Source of the DNA: MGBC114844 sp910585855
GTDB taxonomy: Bacteria > Bacillota > Clostridia > Lachnospirales > Lachnospiraceae
DNA: 37,631 nucleotides
Direction of reading: 5' to 3'
NCBI GenBank assembly: GCA_965646165.1
Contig: CBFFYP010000049.1
Span: 1 to 37,631 of the forward strand
In this document: positions 1-7,908 of the stretch, one piece after another
Position numbering within the stretch: position 1 is the first letter of the stretch
Layout: each line of letters starts with the position of its first letter
Notes under the pieces: model-generated
Databases searched by the model: none
The model's input: only the letters and a program-made list of their open reading frames with translations
Told to the model about the DNA's origin: nothing
Program-made: the position numbers and the translations under genes

Positions 1-254
1 AGATTTTTTTCACATCCTGCTTCCATGCAGGGTGTGAAAAAAAAGGGGCGTGTTTAGCCCGGAGAATAGGGAAGAGGTTGTCTTATGGTTGAGAAAAATT
101 TTCCTTACACCTGTTTCGTTTTGGTTGTCATGAGGGCGAATTGCGCCCCGGTCTGTCTGGTTGAAAAAAGGAAAAGGCAGAAGTCTTAGAACTTCTTGCT
201 TTTTGGAAACCGGAACAGCAGGCTGCCCACCGTTTTCGAATCTAGCGTCCTCCC
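1..254. repeat. Family A repeat, partial (window-start copy)
   Basis: This is the end portion of a family A element, truncated by the window edge. It opens with a near-perfect hairpin (stem CACATCCTGC / GCAGGGTGTG flanked by T and A runs, about 4-42). It continues through GGGCGTGTTTAGCCC and the palindrome-like GGGCGAATTGCGCCCC, and ends at TCTAGCGTCC. The same modules recur at 6086-6842, 12538-13372, 21223-23335 and 37069-37631. A minus-strand ORF across 10-288 is a by-product of the repeat, because similar peptides are encoded by other copies. Bases 1-61 are identical to 37571-37631. Confidence 0.88.
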
Positions 255-352
255 TTTTATTATTTAATTCCAAAAAGTTCTTATCCAATCTTTTTGTAAA
301 ATCAAAATTTTATCCTCTTTTAAGTTTATAAGTTTATTCTTGTGATTTGTGC

Positions 353-381
353 TTGCAGAATGGAAGAAAGATAATTATAAT
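353..381 (+). promoter_or_regulatory. Putative sigma-A promoter for the 449 gene
   Basis: A TTGCAG -35 box (353-358) and a TATAAT -10 box (376-381) are separated by 17 bases, about 65 bases ahead of the ATG. The rest of the 255-448 interval is AT-rich and I see no gene in it. Confidence 0.55.
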
Positions 382-448
382 AATAAAATAACAGGGAAGA
401 TATGTAAATAAACTTTTGATATAGTAACAGGAAAGGAAGAATAGAAGA

Positions 449-1252
449 ATGGCTATTTTGACATTAAAAGTATTAAATGAAAAAGGGAATACTATCAGTG
501 TAAGCAGGGCGGAGGATGAGGTAAGTTTGGTCTATACAGGGGCATATCGAAAAGGGGATAAGGTGGTGCTGGAAAGTTCTCTTTCAGAGGGGTTTTATGT
601 AGTTTCAGTAGATGATGCTTTAGGGGAAGAATTGGTCTATCTTTCAAAAGGAATTTTTACTTTTTTTGTGCCTTTTGAAGAGCAGAGGATTTGTTATTCT
701 CCTAAGTTATTTTCTGGTGAAAAACATTTGATTACGGCTCGGCTGGCTTGGAAGGAGGAAGTAACCGCTTATAGAAATTTAGCCCGCAATCGCTTGGATC
801 AGCATGGAGAAACAAATTGTTATCCTCATGCAGTTGCTAATATGGAAACACGGGGAGAATCGGTATTTGCTGCTAAAAATGCGATTGATGGAATTAAGGA
901 GAATCGTTCTCATGGAGAATGGCCATATGGTTCTTGGGGAATCAATCAAAGGAAAGATGCGGTATGGCGGTTGGAGTTTGGACGGCAAGTGGAGATTGAT
1001 AAACTTCGGATTTATTTGAGAGCTGATTTTCCGCATGATAATTGGTGGAAGCAGGTGACGGTACATTTTTCGGACGGAAGTTTGTTGGAGTGGAGGCTGA
1101 TGAAGACGGGAAGAGGGCAGTCTTTGGAGATTGAGAAACGGAAAGTGGAATGGCTGCAGTTAGAGAATTTGGTACAGTCAGAAGAGCCTTCTCCTTTTCC
1201 GGCATTGACACAGTTAGAAGTATATGGGGTGGAAACGATAATACCATCATAA
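449..1252 (+). CDS. Galactose-binding-fold (F5/8 type C-like) protein
   Basis: A 267-residue protein with no signal peptide or membrane segment, so probably cytoplasmic. Residues about 110-262 resemble a discoidin-like (F5/8 type C) jelly-roll. Visible features include NLARNRLD near its start, an AIDG motif, a stretch rich in W and G (EWPYGSWGINQ), and an RLEFGRQVEIDKLRIYLR strand pair typical of this fold. Residues 1-105 look like a separate beta-rich domain. In this fold the domain usually binds carbohydrate or another ligand; no catalytic motif is visible. The ATG follows a purine-rich GGAAAGGAAG tract. The metallo-hydrolase gene starts 36 bases downstream, suggesting co-transcription. Fold assignment is by pattern recognition; the ligand is unknown. 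Confidence 0.7.
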   Translation: MAILTLKVLNEKGNTISVSRAEDEVSLVYTGAYRKGDKVVLESSLSEGFYVVSVDDALGEELVYLSKGIFTFFVPFEEQRICYSPKLFSGEKHLITARLAWKEEVTAYRNLARNRLDQHGETNCYPHAVANMETRGESVFAAKNAIDGIKENRSHGEWPYGSWGINQRKDAVWRLEFGRQVEIDKLRIYLRADFPHDNWWKQVTVHFSDGSLLEWRLMKTGRGQSLEIEKRKVEWLQLENLVQSEEPSPFPALTQLEVYGVETIIPS

Positions 1253-1288
1253 TGATAAAGAGAGGCAGAGCAGAAAGGCGGAAATTAT

Positions 1289-2041
1289 ATGATAAGGGTG
1301 CAGTATATCGATCATAGTGGATTTCTTGTAGAGATGGAACGAGTTTATCTGCTGTTTGATTTTGATAAAGGAGAATTGCCGAAATTAAATCAGGATAAAA
1401 AGCTTTTTGTTTTTGTCAGCCACAAGCATCCAGATCACTATAATCGGGATATTTGGAAATTAAAGAATCTTTATTTGGATACCCATTTTGTTCTGTCAAA
1501 AGATGTTCCTTTTTCTGCAAAACAGAGAGTACTTCTTGGTATTTCGGAAGAGGACTGTTCGAAAGTGACAAGAGTTCGTGCCAAGGAACAGTATTGTTTG
1601 GAAGGCAGAGAGGGGCAAACAGTTCGGATTGCTGCATTAAAATCAACCGATATTGGAGTTGCCTATTTGGTCTATTGTGAAGGATATTTGATCTATCATG
1701 CCGGGGATTTGAATCGCTGGGTATGGAAAGAAGAATCGGAGCAGTGGAATCAGGATATGGCAGAAAAATATTCACAGCAGTTAGAAGAATTGCAGCAGAT
1801 ATTGGGAGGGGAGCAGATTTCGATTGCCTTTCTTCCAGTTGATCCTAGGCAGAAAGAGGAGGCATTTGGAGGAATTTGTGAGTTTTTGAAAAAAATATCT
1901 GTAAAGACTGTATTTCCTATGCATTTGTGGGGAAAGTATGAGTGGATCGAGCGGTGCATACAGGTGGTTGCATCATCGGTATCAGAAGCAGAGGCAAAGA
2001 AAATTGTTTTGATAACAAAAAAAGGGCAGGAGTGGGCTTGA
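1289..2041 (+). CDS. Metallo-beta-lactamase-fold hydrolase (UlaG-like)
   Basis: A 250-residue cytoplasmic protein of the metallo-beta-lactamase superfamily. The metal-binding signature HxHxDH is at residues 45-50 (SHKHPDHY). Further conserved pieces are the YHAGDLNRW loop, which supplies the bridging aspartate, and a C-terminal PMHLWG histidine. The length and simple fold fit the UlaG-like group, whose members hydrolyse varied phosphoester or lactone substrates; the substrate cannot be read from sequence. It lies 36 bases after the galactose-binding-fold gene and probably shares its transcript. Its stop codon overlaps the -35 box of the promoter for the ileS leader. Confidence 0.8.
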   Translation: MIRVQYIDHSGFLVEMERVYLLFDFDKGELPKLNQDKKLFVFVSHKHPDHYNRDIWKLKNLYLDTHFVLSKDVPFSAKQRVLLGISEEDCSKVTRVRAKEQYCLEGREGQTVRIAALKSTDIGVAYLVYCEGYLIYHAGDLNRWVWKEESEQWNQDMAEKYSQQLEELQQILGGEQISIAFLPVDPRQKEEAFGGICEFLKKISVKTVFPMHLWGKYEWIERCIQVVASSVSEAEAKKIVLITKKGQEWA

Positions 2042-2066
2042 CAAATAAAAAAAATCTTTTTATAAT
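2038..2066 (+). promoter_or_regulatory. Consensus promoter of the ileS T-box leader
   Basis: A perfect TTGACA (2038-2043) and a perfect TATAAT (2061-2066) are spaced by 17 bases. The -35 box overlaps the stop codon of the preceding hydrolase gene. Such a strong promoter fits a gene controlled afterwards by transcription attenuation. Confidence 0.85.
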
Positions 2067-2084
2067 TAGGTCAATTACAAATTA

Positions 2085-2355
2085 CAAGAAAAAGACGCAG
2101 ATGAAGAGAGTAGATTGCTTTGTGAAACTTACAGAGAACCGGATTGGGTGAGAACCGGGGGCAGTAGCGGGGAATTGAAAATCACTTCGGAGTTTCTGGA
2201 TTAAAAGCGGGCAGCCGCAAGTAAATGCAGACGGATTTCCACCGTTAAAAGGAACTCATATTTCCCCCGTAAGGGACTGTATGTTGTAATAGGTGGTATA
2301 GCGAAGATAGTATGGTCTTTGTCCTGTTTACAGGGCAAGGATTTTTTTTGTATAC
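2085..2355 (+). promoter_or_regulatory. T-box riboswitch, isoleucine specific
   Basis: This leader controls ileS by sensing uncharged tRNA-Ile. Visible parts are a stem I region with GATGAAGAGAG, the AGAGAACCGG...GGTGAGAACCGG distal elements, and the specifier loop GAAAATCAC, in which ATC (2181-2183) is an Ile codon. The antiterminator T-box AGGTGGTATAGCG is at 2291-2303; its TGGT can pair with the tRNA end bearing an A discriminator. A competing terminator hairpin follows at 2316-2349. In the known mechanism, uncharged tRNA pairs with both the specifier and the TGGN bulge and stabilises the antiterminator. Confidence 0.92.
2316..2349 (+). terminator. T-box attenuator terminator
   Basis: The hairpin TCTTTGTCCTG / CAGGGCAAGGA with loop TTTA is followed by a run of eight T. 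It lies directly after the T-box sequence, which would be sequestered in the alternative antiterminator. Confidence 0.88.
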
Positions 2356-2378
2356 GCCGATGCAAAGGAAATATGTTA

Positions 2379-2412
2379 GCGTCCTTTCCGAGAAAAACAA
2401 CTCTTTGTTATG
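2379..2412 (+). repeat. Solo tail of the GGACGCC-type repeats
   Basis: The sequence GCGTCCTTTCCGAGAAAA followed by CTTTGTTATG resembles what lies just outside the GGCGTCC end of repeats at 23335, 25831 and 29930. It sits between the T-box terminator and the ileS ribosome binding site. It may be a relic of an excised or deleted hairpin element. Confidence 0.45.
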
Positions 2413-2457
2413 AGAGGATTAATTTTGTTAATAGAAAAGTTAGAGAGGAGAATAGAA

Positions 2458-5400
2458 ATGTATCATAAAGTGACAGGTGATATGAATTTTGTTGCGAGAG
2501 AAAAAAAGATTGAAACATTTTGGAAGGAAAATGATATTTTTCAGAAGAGTATGGAGCAGAGGAAGCAAGGAGAAACCTATATGTTTTATGACGGACCTCC
2601 TACTGCAAATGGAAAGCCGCATATTGGGCATGTTTTAACAAGAGTAATTAAAGATATGATTCCACGGTATCGTACGATGAAGGGGTATCTTGTTCCACGG
2701 AAGGCTGGATGGGATACACACGGGCTTCCAGTTGAGTTGGAAGTAGAGAAAATGCTTGGATTAGATGGAAAGGAACAGATTGAAGAGTATGGTTTAGAGC
2801 CTTTTATTGGGCATTGTAAAGAAAGTGTATGGAAATATAAGGGGATGTGGGAGGATTTTTCTTCGACAGTTGGATTTTGGGCAGATATGGATGATCCTTA
2901 TGTTACGTATCACAATGATTTTATTGAGTCGGAATGGTGGGCATTAAAGCAGATTTGGGAAAGAAAACTGCTGTATAAGGGATTTAAAATTGTGCCTTAT
3001 TGTCCTCGCTGCGGAACGCCGCTTTCTTCTCATGAGGTGGCACAGGGATATAAAGATGTAAAAGAGCGGTCAGCAGTAGTTAGATTTCGGGTAAAGGGAG
3101 AAGATGCTTATATTTTGGCATGGACGACTACACCTTGGACACTGCCTTCTAATGTTGCACTTTGTGTCAATCCGGTGGAGAGTTATGTAAAGGTAAAGAC
3201 AGCAAACGGATATACTTATTATTTGGCGGAGGCACTGACAGAAACTGTTTTGGGCGGAGAGAAAGAAACTGCTCCTTATCAGATTGTAGAACGTTATACT
3301 GGAAAGGATTTGGAATATAAAGAGTATGAGCCGCTGTTTGACTGTGCGGTTGAGATTTGTAAAAAACAACATAAGAAGGCATTTTATGTGACATGTGATT
3401 CTTATGTTACTTTGACAGATGGTACTGGTGTGGTTCATATTGCACCTGCTTTTGGTGAGGATGATGCGAAGGTAGGACGGAATTATGATTTGCCGTTTGT
3501 GCAGTTGGTAGACGGAAAAGGCGAGATGACAAAAGAAACTCCTTATGCCGGGGTATTTTGTAAAAAGGCTGATCCAATGATTTTAAAGGATTTGGAGGCA
3601 AAAGGGCTTTTGGTGGATGCGCCGAAGTTTGAACACAGTTATCCGCACTGCTGGAGATGTGATACGCCGCTGATTTATTATGCCAGAGAGTCATGGTTTA
3701 TTAAGATGACGGCAGTAAAAGAAGAGTTAATCCGTAACAATAATACGATTCATTGGATTCCAGAGAGCATTGGAAAGGGCAGGTTTGGAGATTGGCTGGA
3801 AAATGTACAGGATTGGGGAATCAGCCGAAATCGGTATTGGGGAACACCATTAAATATCTGGGAATGTGAGTGCGGTGAGCAGCATGCGATTGGCGGCATA
3901 CAGGAATTAAAGGAGTTATCAGAAAATTGTCCAGAGGATATAGAACTTCACAGACCATTTATTGATGCAGTAACTATTCGCTGTCCAAAGTGTGGAAAAG
4001 AGATGAGGCGAGTGCCGGAAGTAATTGACTGCTGGTTTGATTCAGGGGCAATGCCTTTTGCACAGCATCATTATCCTTTTGAAAATAAAGAACTTTTTGA
4101 GCAGCAGTTTCCAGCAGATTTTATTTCGGAGGCAGTGGATCAGACCAGAGGGTGGTTCTACTCTTTGCTGGCAGAATCGACCTTGCTGTTTCATCAAGCA
4201 CCATATAAAAATGTAATTGTATTAGGGCATGTACAGGATGAAAACGGGCAGAAGATGTCAAAAACAAAGGGAAATGCAGTCGATCCGTTTGAGGCTTTAA
4301 AAAAACATGGAGCAGATGCGATTCGCTGGTATTTTTACAGCAATAGTGCGCCTTGGCTTCCAAATCGGTTTCATGATAAAGCGGTGACCGAAGGGCAGCG
4401 GAAGTTTATGGGGACATTGTGGAATACGTATGTATTTTTTGTGACTTATGCAAATATCGATCAGTTTGATGCAACAAAATATACATTAGATTATGAAAAA
4501 CTTCCGGTTATGGATAAATGGCTGTTGTCAAAATTAAATACAGTAATAAAAGAAGTAGACAACGATTTGGAAAACTATCGGATTCCAGAAGCAGCAAGGG
4601 CTTTGCAGGATTTTGTAGATGAGATGAGTAATTGGTATGTCAGACGCTGCCGAGAGCGTTTTTGGGCAAAGGGAATGGAGCAGGATAAGATTAATGCTTA
4701 TATGACCTTATATACGGCATTGGTTGAGATTTGCAAAACGGCTGCACCGATGATTCCTTTTATGACAGAAGAAATTTATCAAAATCTGGTTCGCAGTATA
4801 GATGCGTCTGCACCGGAAAGTATTCATCTTTGCGATTTTCCTGTAGTAAATCAGGAGTGGATTGATGCTTCATTGGAAGCAGATATGGAAACTGTTTTGG
4901 ATATTGTGGTACTGGGGCGTTCCTGCCGCAATGCTTCTAATATAAAGAATCGTCAGCCGATTGCAAAGATGTTTGTAAAAATGGAGAATCATTCTCTTTC
5001 AGAGTTTTATATGGAAATTATTCGGGATGAATTAAATGTAAAGGAAGTACAGATTACAGATGATGTACGTGCATTTACTTCTTATAGTTTTAAACCACAG
5101 CTTCGGACATTGGGAAAACGGTTTGGAAAGCAGGTAAATGCTTTAAGAAAAATACTTGAAGCATTGGATGGAAACCATGCAATGGATGAGATCAATGAAA
5201 AGGGAAGCCTTACAGTTGTTTTAGACGGTAAAGAAGAAGTATTGGAAAAAGAAGATTTATTGATTTATGCAGCACAGGTGGAAGGCTATGTATCAGATAG
5301 TGATAAAGGAATTACCGTAGTTCTAGATACCAATCTTACCCCTGAATTGGTAGAAGAAGGCTATGTTCGGGAGTTGATTAGCAAGATTCAGACCATGCGG

Positions 5401-5604
5401 AAAGAGGCAGGGTTTGAAGTAACCGATCGAATTGCAGTCTATCAAAATGGGAATGAAAAAATTGCCGGAATTTTGCAGCGAAATGCACAGGAGGTACAGC
5501 GAATTGTACTTGCTGAGCAGATCGTAGTTGGAGAGATGAAAGGCTATGAAAAAGAGTGGGATATCAATGGGGAAAACAGTATGATTGGAGTAGAGCGAAT
5601 ATAA
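2458..5604 (+). CDS. ileS: Isoleucyl-tRNA synthetase, type 2 (eukaryote-like)
   Basis: This class I synthetase of 1048 residues charges tRNA-Ile. The ATP-binding HIGH motif is at residues 55-58 (KPHIGHV) and the KMSKT loop at 599-603. The editing-domain WTTTPWTLPSN lies near 220. Zinc-type CxxC pairs (CPRCG, CWRC, CPKCG) are visible, with an anticodon-binding domain rich in W and R after about residue 690. The DGPPTANGKPHIGH wording and the length match the type 2 form, which in other bacteria is often less sensitive to mupirocin; that phenotype is not shown here. I chose the ATG at 2458 rather than 2410 because GAGAGGAG precedes it and the family starts near this point. It is controlled by the T-box upstream. 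Confidence 0.96.
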   Translation: MYHKVTGDMNFVAREKKIETFWKENDIFQKSMEQRKQGETYMFYDGPPTANGKPHIGHVLTRVIKDMIPRYRTMKGYLVPRKAGWDTHGLPVELEVEKMLGLDGKEQIEEYGLEPFIGHCKESVWKYKGMWEDFSSTVGFWADMDDPYVTYHNDFIESEWWALKQIWERKLLYKGFKIVPYCPRCGTPLSSHEVAQGYKDVKERSAVVRFRVKGEDAYILAWTTTPWTLPSNVALCVNPVESYVKVKTANGYTYYLAEALTETVLGGEKETAPYQIVERYTGKDLEYKEYEPLFDCAVEICKKQHKKAFYVTCDSYVTLTDGTGVVHIAPAFGEDDAKVGRNYDLPFVQLVDGKGEMTKETPYAGVFCKKADPMILKDLEAKGLLVDAPKFEHSYPHCWRCDTPLIYYARESWFIKMTAVKEELIRNNNTIHWIPESIGKGRFGDWLENVQDWGISRNRYWGTPLNIWECECGEQHAIGGIQELKELSENCPEDIELHRPFIDAVTIRCPKCGKEMRRVPEVIDCWFDSGAMPFAQHHYPFENKELFEQQFPADFISEAVDQTRGWFYSLLAESTLLFHQAPYKNVIVLGHVQDENGQKMSKTKGNAVDPFEALKKHGADAIRWYFYSNSAPWLPNRFHDKAVTEGQRKFMGTLWNTYVFFVTYANIDQFDATKYTLDYEKLPVMDKWLLSKLNTVIKEVDNDLENYRIPEAARALQDFVDEMSNWYVRRCRERFWAKGMEQDKINAYMTLYTALVEICKTAAPMIPFMTEEIYQNLVRSIDASAPESIHLCDFPVVNQEWIDASLEADMETVLDIVVLGRSCRNASNIKNRQPIAKMFVKMENHSLSEFYMEIIRDELNVKEVQITDDVRAFTSYSFKPQLRTLGKRFGKQVNALRKILEALDGNHAMDEINEKGSLTVVLDGKEEVLEKEDLLIYAAQVEGYVSDSDKGITVVLDTNLTPELVEEGYVRELISKIQTMRKEAGFEVTDRIAVYQNGNEKIAGILQRNAQEVQRIVLAEQIVVGEMKGYEKEWDINGENSMIGVERI

Positions 5605-5647
5605 TTAGATTAAAAAAATTTTCCAGATAGAGAAATATCAGGAAAGA

Positions 5648-5686
5648 AGCCGGAATCCGAAAAAAAATCTGCTTCGGATTTCGGCT
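5648..5686. repeat. Miniature family B hairpin; may terminate ileS
   Basis: Arms AGCCGGAATCCGAA and TTCGGATTTCGGCT enclose only about 11 bases. The arms match the outer stem of the full family B copy at 14364-14510, so this looks like a copy that lost its core. It lies 44 bases after the ileS stop and could act as a hairpin terminator, although its T-tract is weak. Confidence 0.7.
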
Positions 5687-5747
5687 GTATATTTTAACCG
5701 AAAAGTAGAATTGTTGTAAAAATTTTTGAAAATTTAGAAATTTCCTC

Positions 5748-5776
5748 TTGCCAAATACATTTTATTATGGTATTAT
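5748..5776 (+). promoter_or_regulatory. tRNA-Glu promoter
   Basis: TTGCCA (5748-5753) and TATTAT (5771-5776) are spaced by 17 bases, and the -10 box ends 22 bases before the tRNA-Glu 5' end. Confidence 0.7.
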
Positions 5777-5798
5777 ACTTTTTGTCAGGTCATTAACC

Positions 5799-5870
5799 GG
5801 CTCCATGGTCAAGCGGTTAAGACACCGCCCTTTCACGGCGGTAACAGGGGTTCAAATCCCCTTGGAGTCA
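5799..5870 (+). tRNA. tRNA-Glu (TTC anticodon)
   Basis: A 72-nt cloverleaf. Acceptor GGCTCCA pairs with TGGAGTC and the discriminator is A. The anticodon stem CCGCC/GGCGG encloses loop CTTTCAC, giving anticodon TTC. The T arm is GGGGTTCAAATCCCC. The 3' CCA is not encoded. Confidence 0.96.
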
Positions 5871-5873
5871 TTC

Positions 5874-5902
5874 TTGACATATTTTAAAAAGTATGTTAAT
5901 AT
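5874..5902 (+). promoter_or_regulatory. Separate promoter for tRNA-Cys
   Basis: A perfect TTGACA (5874-5879) lies three bases after tRNA-Glu. TAATAT follows at 5897-5902 after 17 bases; an overlapping TATAAT at 5900-5905 has a longer spacer. This suggests tRNA-Cys can be transcribed on its own. Confidence 0.6.
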
Positions 5903-5915
5903 AATAGTTGTATAA

Positions 5916-5987
5916 GGCGCAGTAGCCAAGCGGTAAGGCAATGGTCTGCAACACCAGTACGCACCGGTTCAAATCCGGTCTGCGCCT
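5916..5987 (+). tRNA. tRNA-Cys (GCA anticodon)
   Basis: A 72-nt cloverleaf. Acceptor GGCGCAG pairs with CTGCGCC and the discriminator is T (U in RNA), the hallmark of tRNA-Cys. The anticodon loop TCTGCAACA reads GCA. The T arm is CCGGTTCAAATCCGG. The 3' CCA is not encoded. Confidence 0.96.
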
Positions 5988-5989
5988 CT

Positions 5990-6017
5990 TAAAAACCTCG
6001 AAAAATCGGGGTTTTTT
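5990..6017 (+). terminator. Intrinsic terminator of the tRNA genes
   Basis: The stem AAAAACCTCG / CGGGGTTTTT is closed by loop AAAAAT and followed by a T-run, immediately after tRNA-Cys. Confidence 0.85.
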
Positions 6018-6085
6018 GTTATTTGGGATTCGTTACAGGAGCAGAATGTGTGGTACGAGGAAATGAACTTCAATAAGTTTTTTAG

Positions 6086-6842
6086 AGGACGCTAGATTCG
6101 AAAACGGTGAACCTCCTGCTGTTCCACGTTTCCAAAAAGTAAGAAGTTCTAAGACTTCTGCCATTTCGTGCATCCAACCGGACAGACCGGAGCGCAATTC
6201 GCCCTCATGGCAGCCAGAACGAAACGGACATCTCAAATGATATCACCTGCCATAAAACAATCCCGTTCCAATACACCGGGCTAAACACGCTCCTTTTTTT
6301 TCACACACTGCATAGAAGCAGTATGTGAAAAAAATCTTAGATTGTTGAGCAGAAGTCAAGAACTTCTAACTTTTCTCCAAAGTCACTGCAGACGGTTCAC
6401 CGTTTTCGAATCTGGCTGTTTCTTGACCCCGGAACAAAAAAAGAATGGTGTCTAAACCTTGTGAAAGACTTGTTCTGTAATAAAATATAATTTCTAGTGC
6501 TATTTCACTAACAGCGGGAGGCGGTTTGCTCCTGTTCTTTGCCAGCGACTTCGGAGAACGGTTAGAAAGTCTTGGGCTTCTGTGGAAACACCTAGAATTT
6601 TTTGCATATCCTGCTTCTATGCAGGGTATGCAAAAAAAGGGGCGTGTTTAGCCCGGAGGATAGGGAAGGGGATGTTTTATGGCTGATAAAATCTTTCCTT
6701 ACACTCGTTGTGTTTGGGCTGTGGTGAGGGCGAATTGCGCCCCGGTTTGTCCAGTTGAAGGAACATAAATCAGAAGCCATAGACTTTCTTACCGTTTGGA
6801 GCGGAGCAGGCAAAGGACAGGAGCAAACCGCCTCTGGCGTCC
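6086..6842. repeat. Family A composite repeat, complete 757-bp copy
   Basis: This is the best intact copy. It starts GGACGCTAGATTCG and ends CCTCTGGCGTCC, so the termini are inverted repeats of about 10 bases. Inside are two modules. The first (about 6086-6412) has arms that pair over roughly 65 bases around a core hairpin at 6296-6338. The second (about 6518-6842) has different paired arms around a core hairpin at 6598-6640. The cores are related but in opposite orientation, each next to a CGGGCTAAACACGCCCC-like sequence. A spacer of about 105 bases separates the modules. No credible gene is inside. It fills nearly all of the tRNA-to-6850 interval and ends 8 bases from the 3' end of the convergent oxidoreductase gene. 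Confidence 0.9.
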
Positions 6843-6849
6843 CTCTTTG

Positions 6850-7908
6850 TCACAAATCCATGAGTTCCTTAATTAAATTGGGAACAGTGGTTATTTCTTT
6901 GATTTTTCCTACATTAGCACCACAGAAGATCAAACCATTTTCAAGATCACCTTTTACAGCATGGATAAGAGCCTGTGTAATACAATAAGGGATTTTGGCA
7001 GGAATACATTTTTTGATACAGTGAAAGCAGTGTTCTATAGGAATCTGTTCTTTTTCAATGCGGCGGATAAAGGCATTTCGAATAGCCCGCCCCGGCATAC
7101 CTACCGGGCTTTTGATAATGGCGATATCTTTTTCAGAGGCTTGTATATATGCCTGTTTGTAAGCAGGGGAAGCATCACATTCTTCTGTTGCTACAAAACG
7201 GGTCGCAACTTGAACACCATTTACCCCTAAATCCATAATATGTTGAACATGGGAGCTGTCAAAAATTCCGCCGCCTGCTACTACAGGAATGTTTTTGCTG
7301 TATTTTTGTTCGTAGATTTTTTTTTCTTCTAGAATTTCTTTGATTTCTTGATCGTAGTTAAGAGAAGAAAGATTGTCTAGCTGATCGAAAGAAAATCCTA
7401 GATGACCTCCTGCTAGAGGACCTTCTATTACAAGCATATCGGCGGTTCTTTTATATTTTTTATCCCACATACGAAGCAGTACAGAAGCGGATTTTCTAGA
7501 GGAAACAATGGGAACGATTCCAATATCAGAATCTTCTACAAGTTCCGGCAGATCCACAGGAAGCCCAGCCCCACATACAATAAGGTCTGCACCTGCCTCT
7601 GTGGCTGCTTTTACATGGTCGGCATAATGCTGCAGGGCAACCATAACGTTCACTCCTACAAGACCTTGGTCTGCTTGTGCTTTTGCAAGCTGGACATGTT
7701 TTTTAATGGCTCGGATATTACAGTTTTGCACGTCTTTTTCAAAATCTGGTTCGTCATATCCAATTTGAGCAGAGGAGATAATTCCTATGCCGCCAGCTTT
7801 GGCTACAGCACCTGCCAATCTGCTGCGGCTTATTCCTACGCCCATTCCTCCCTGAACAATGGGAATATGGGCAGTTTTTTTTCCTATTGTTAATGGCTGG
7901 TATTTCAA
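6850..7908 (-). CDS. Nitronate monooxygenase / FabK-like FMN flavoprotein
   Basis: A 352-residue cytoplasmic TIM-barrel flavoprotein of the 2-nitropropane dioxygenase family. Near the N terminus is IVQGGMGVGISRSRLAGAVAKAGG, abbreviated here as the QGGMG and AxAGGxG motifs. GAGLP follows in the middle, and the FMN-phosphate loop AGGGI comes later with GVQVATRF. The family includes nitronate monooxygenases and FabK enoyl-ACP reductases. With no fatty-acid synthesis genes beside it, the monooxygenase-like label is safer, but substrate is open. I chose a TTG start at 7908 because AGGAAGGAG sits six bases upstream and the protein then begins LKYQPLTIG, as expected for the family; a longer reading from 7944 lacks a ribosome binding site. 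Confidence 0.85.
   Translation of the reverse strand: MKYQPLTIGKKTAHIPIVQGGMGVGISRSRLAGAVAKAGGIGIISSAQIGYDEPDFEKDVQNCNIRAIKKHVQLAKAQADQGLVGVNVMVALQHYADHVKAATEAGADLIVCGAGLPVDLPELVEDSDIGIVPIVSSRKSASVLLRMWDKKYKRTADMLVIEGPLAGGHLGFSFDQLDNLSSLNYDQEIKEILEEKKIYEQKYSKNIPVVAGGGIFDSSHVQHIMDLGVNGVQVATRFVATEECDASPAYKQAYIQASEKDIAIIKSPVGMPGRAIRNAFIRRIEKEQIPIEHCFHCIKKCIPAKIPYCITQALIHAVKGDLENGLIFCGANVGKIKEITTVPNLIKELMDL

Noticed and set aside
10..288. A 92-codon minus-strand ORF, and similar ORFs at 6033-6236, 6592-6813, 12433-12798, 22813-23055 and 37044-37319
   Set aside because: All lie inside family A repeats and encode related low-complexity peptides only because the repeat is conserved. None has a ribosome binding site or an intact family, and both strands are open in places.
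3070..3438. Antisense ORFs within ileS, lacZ and the regulator genes
   Set aside because: They are shadows of real genes in other frames, without motifs or ribosome binding sites.
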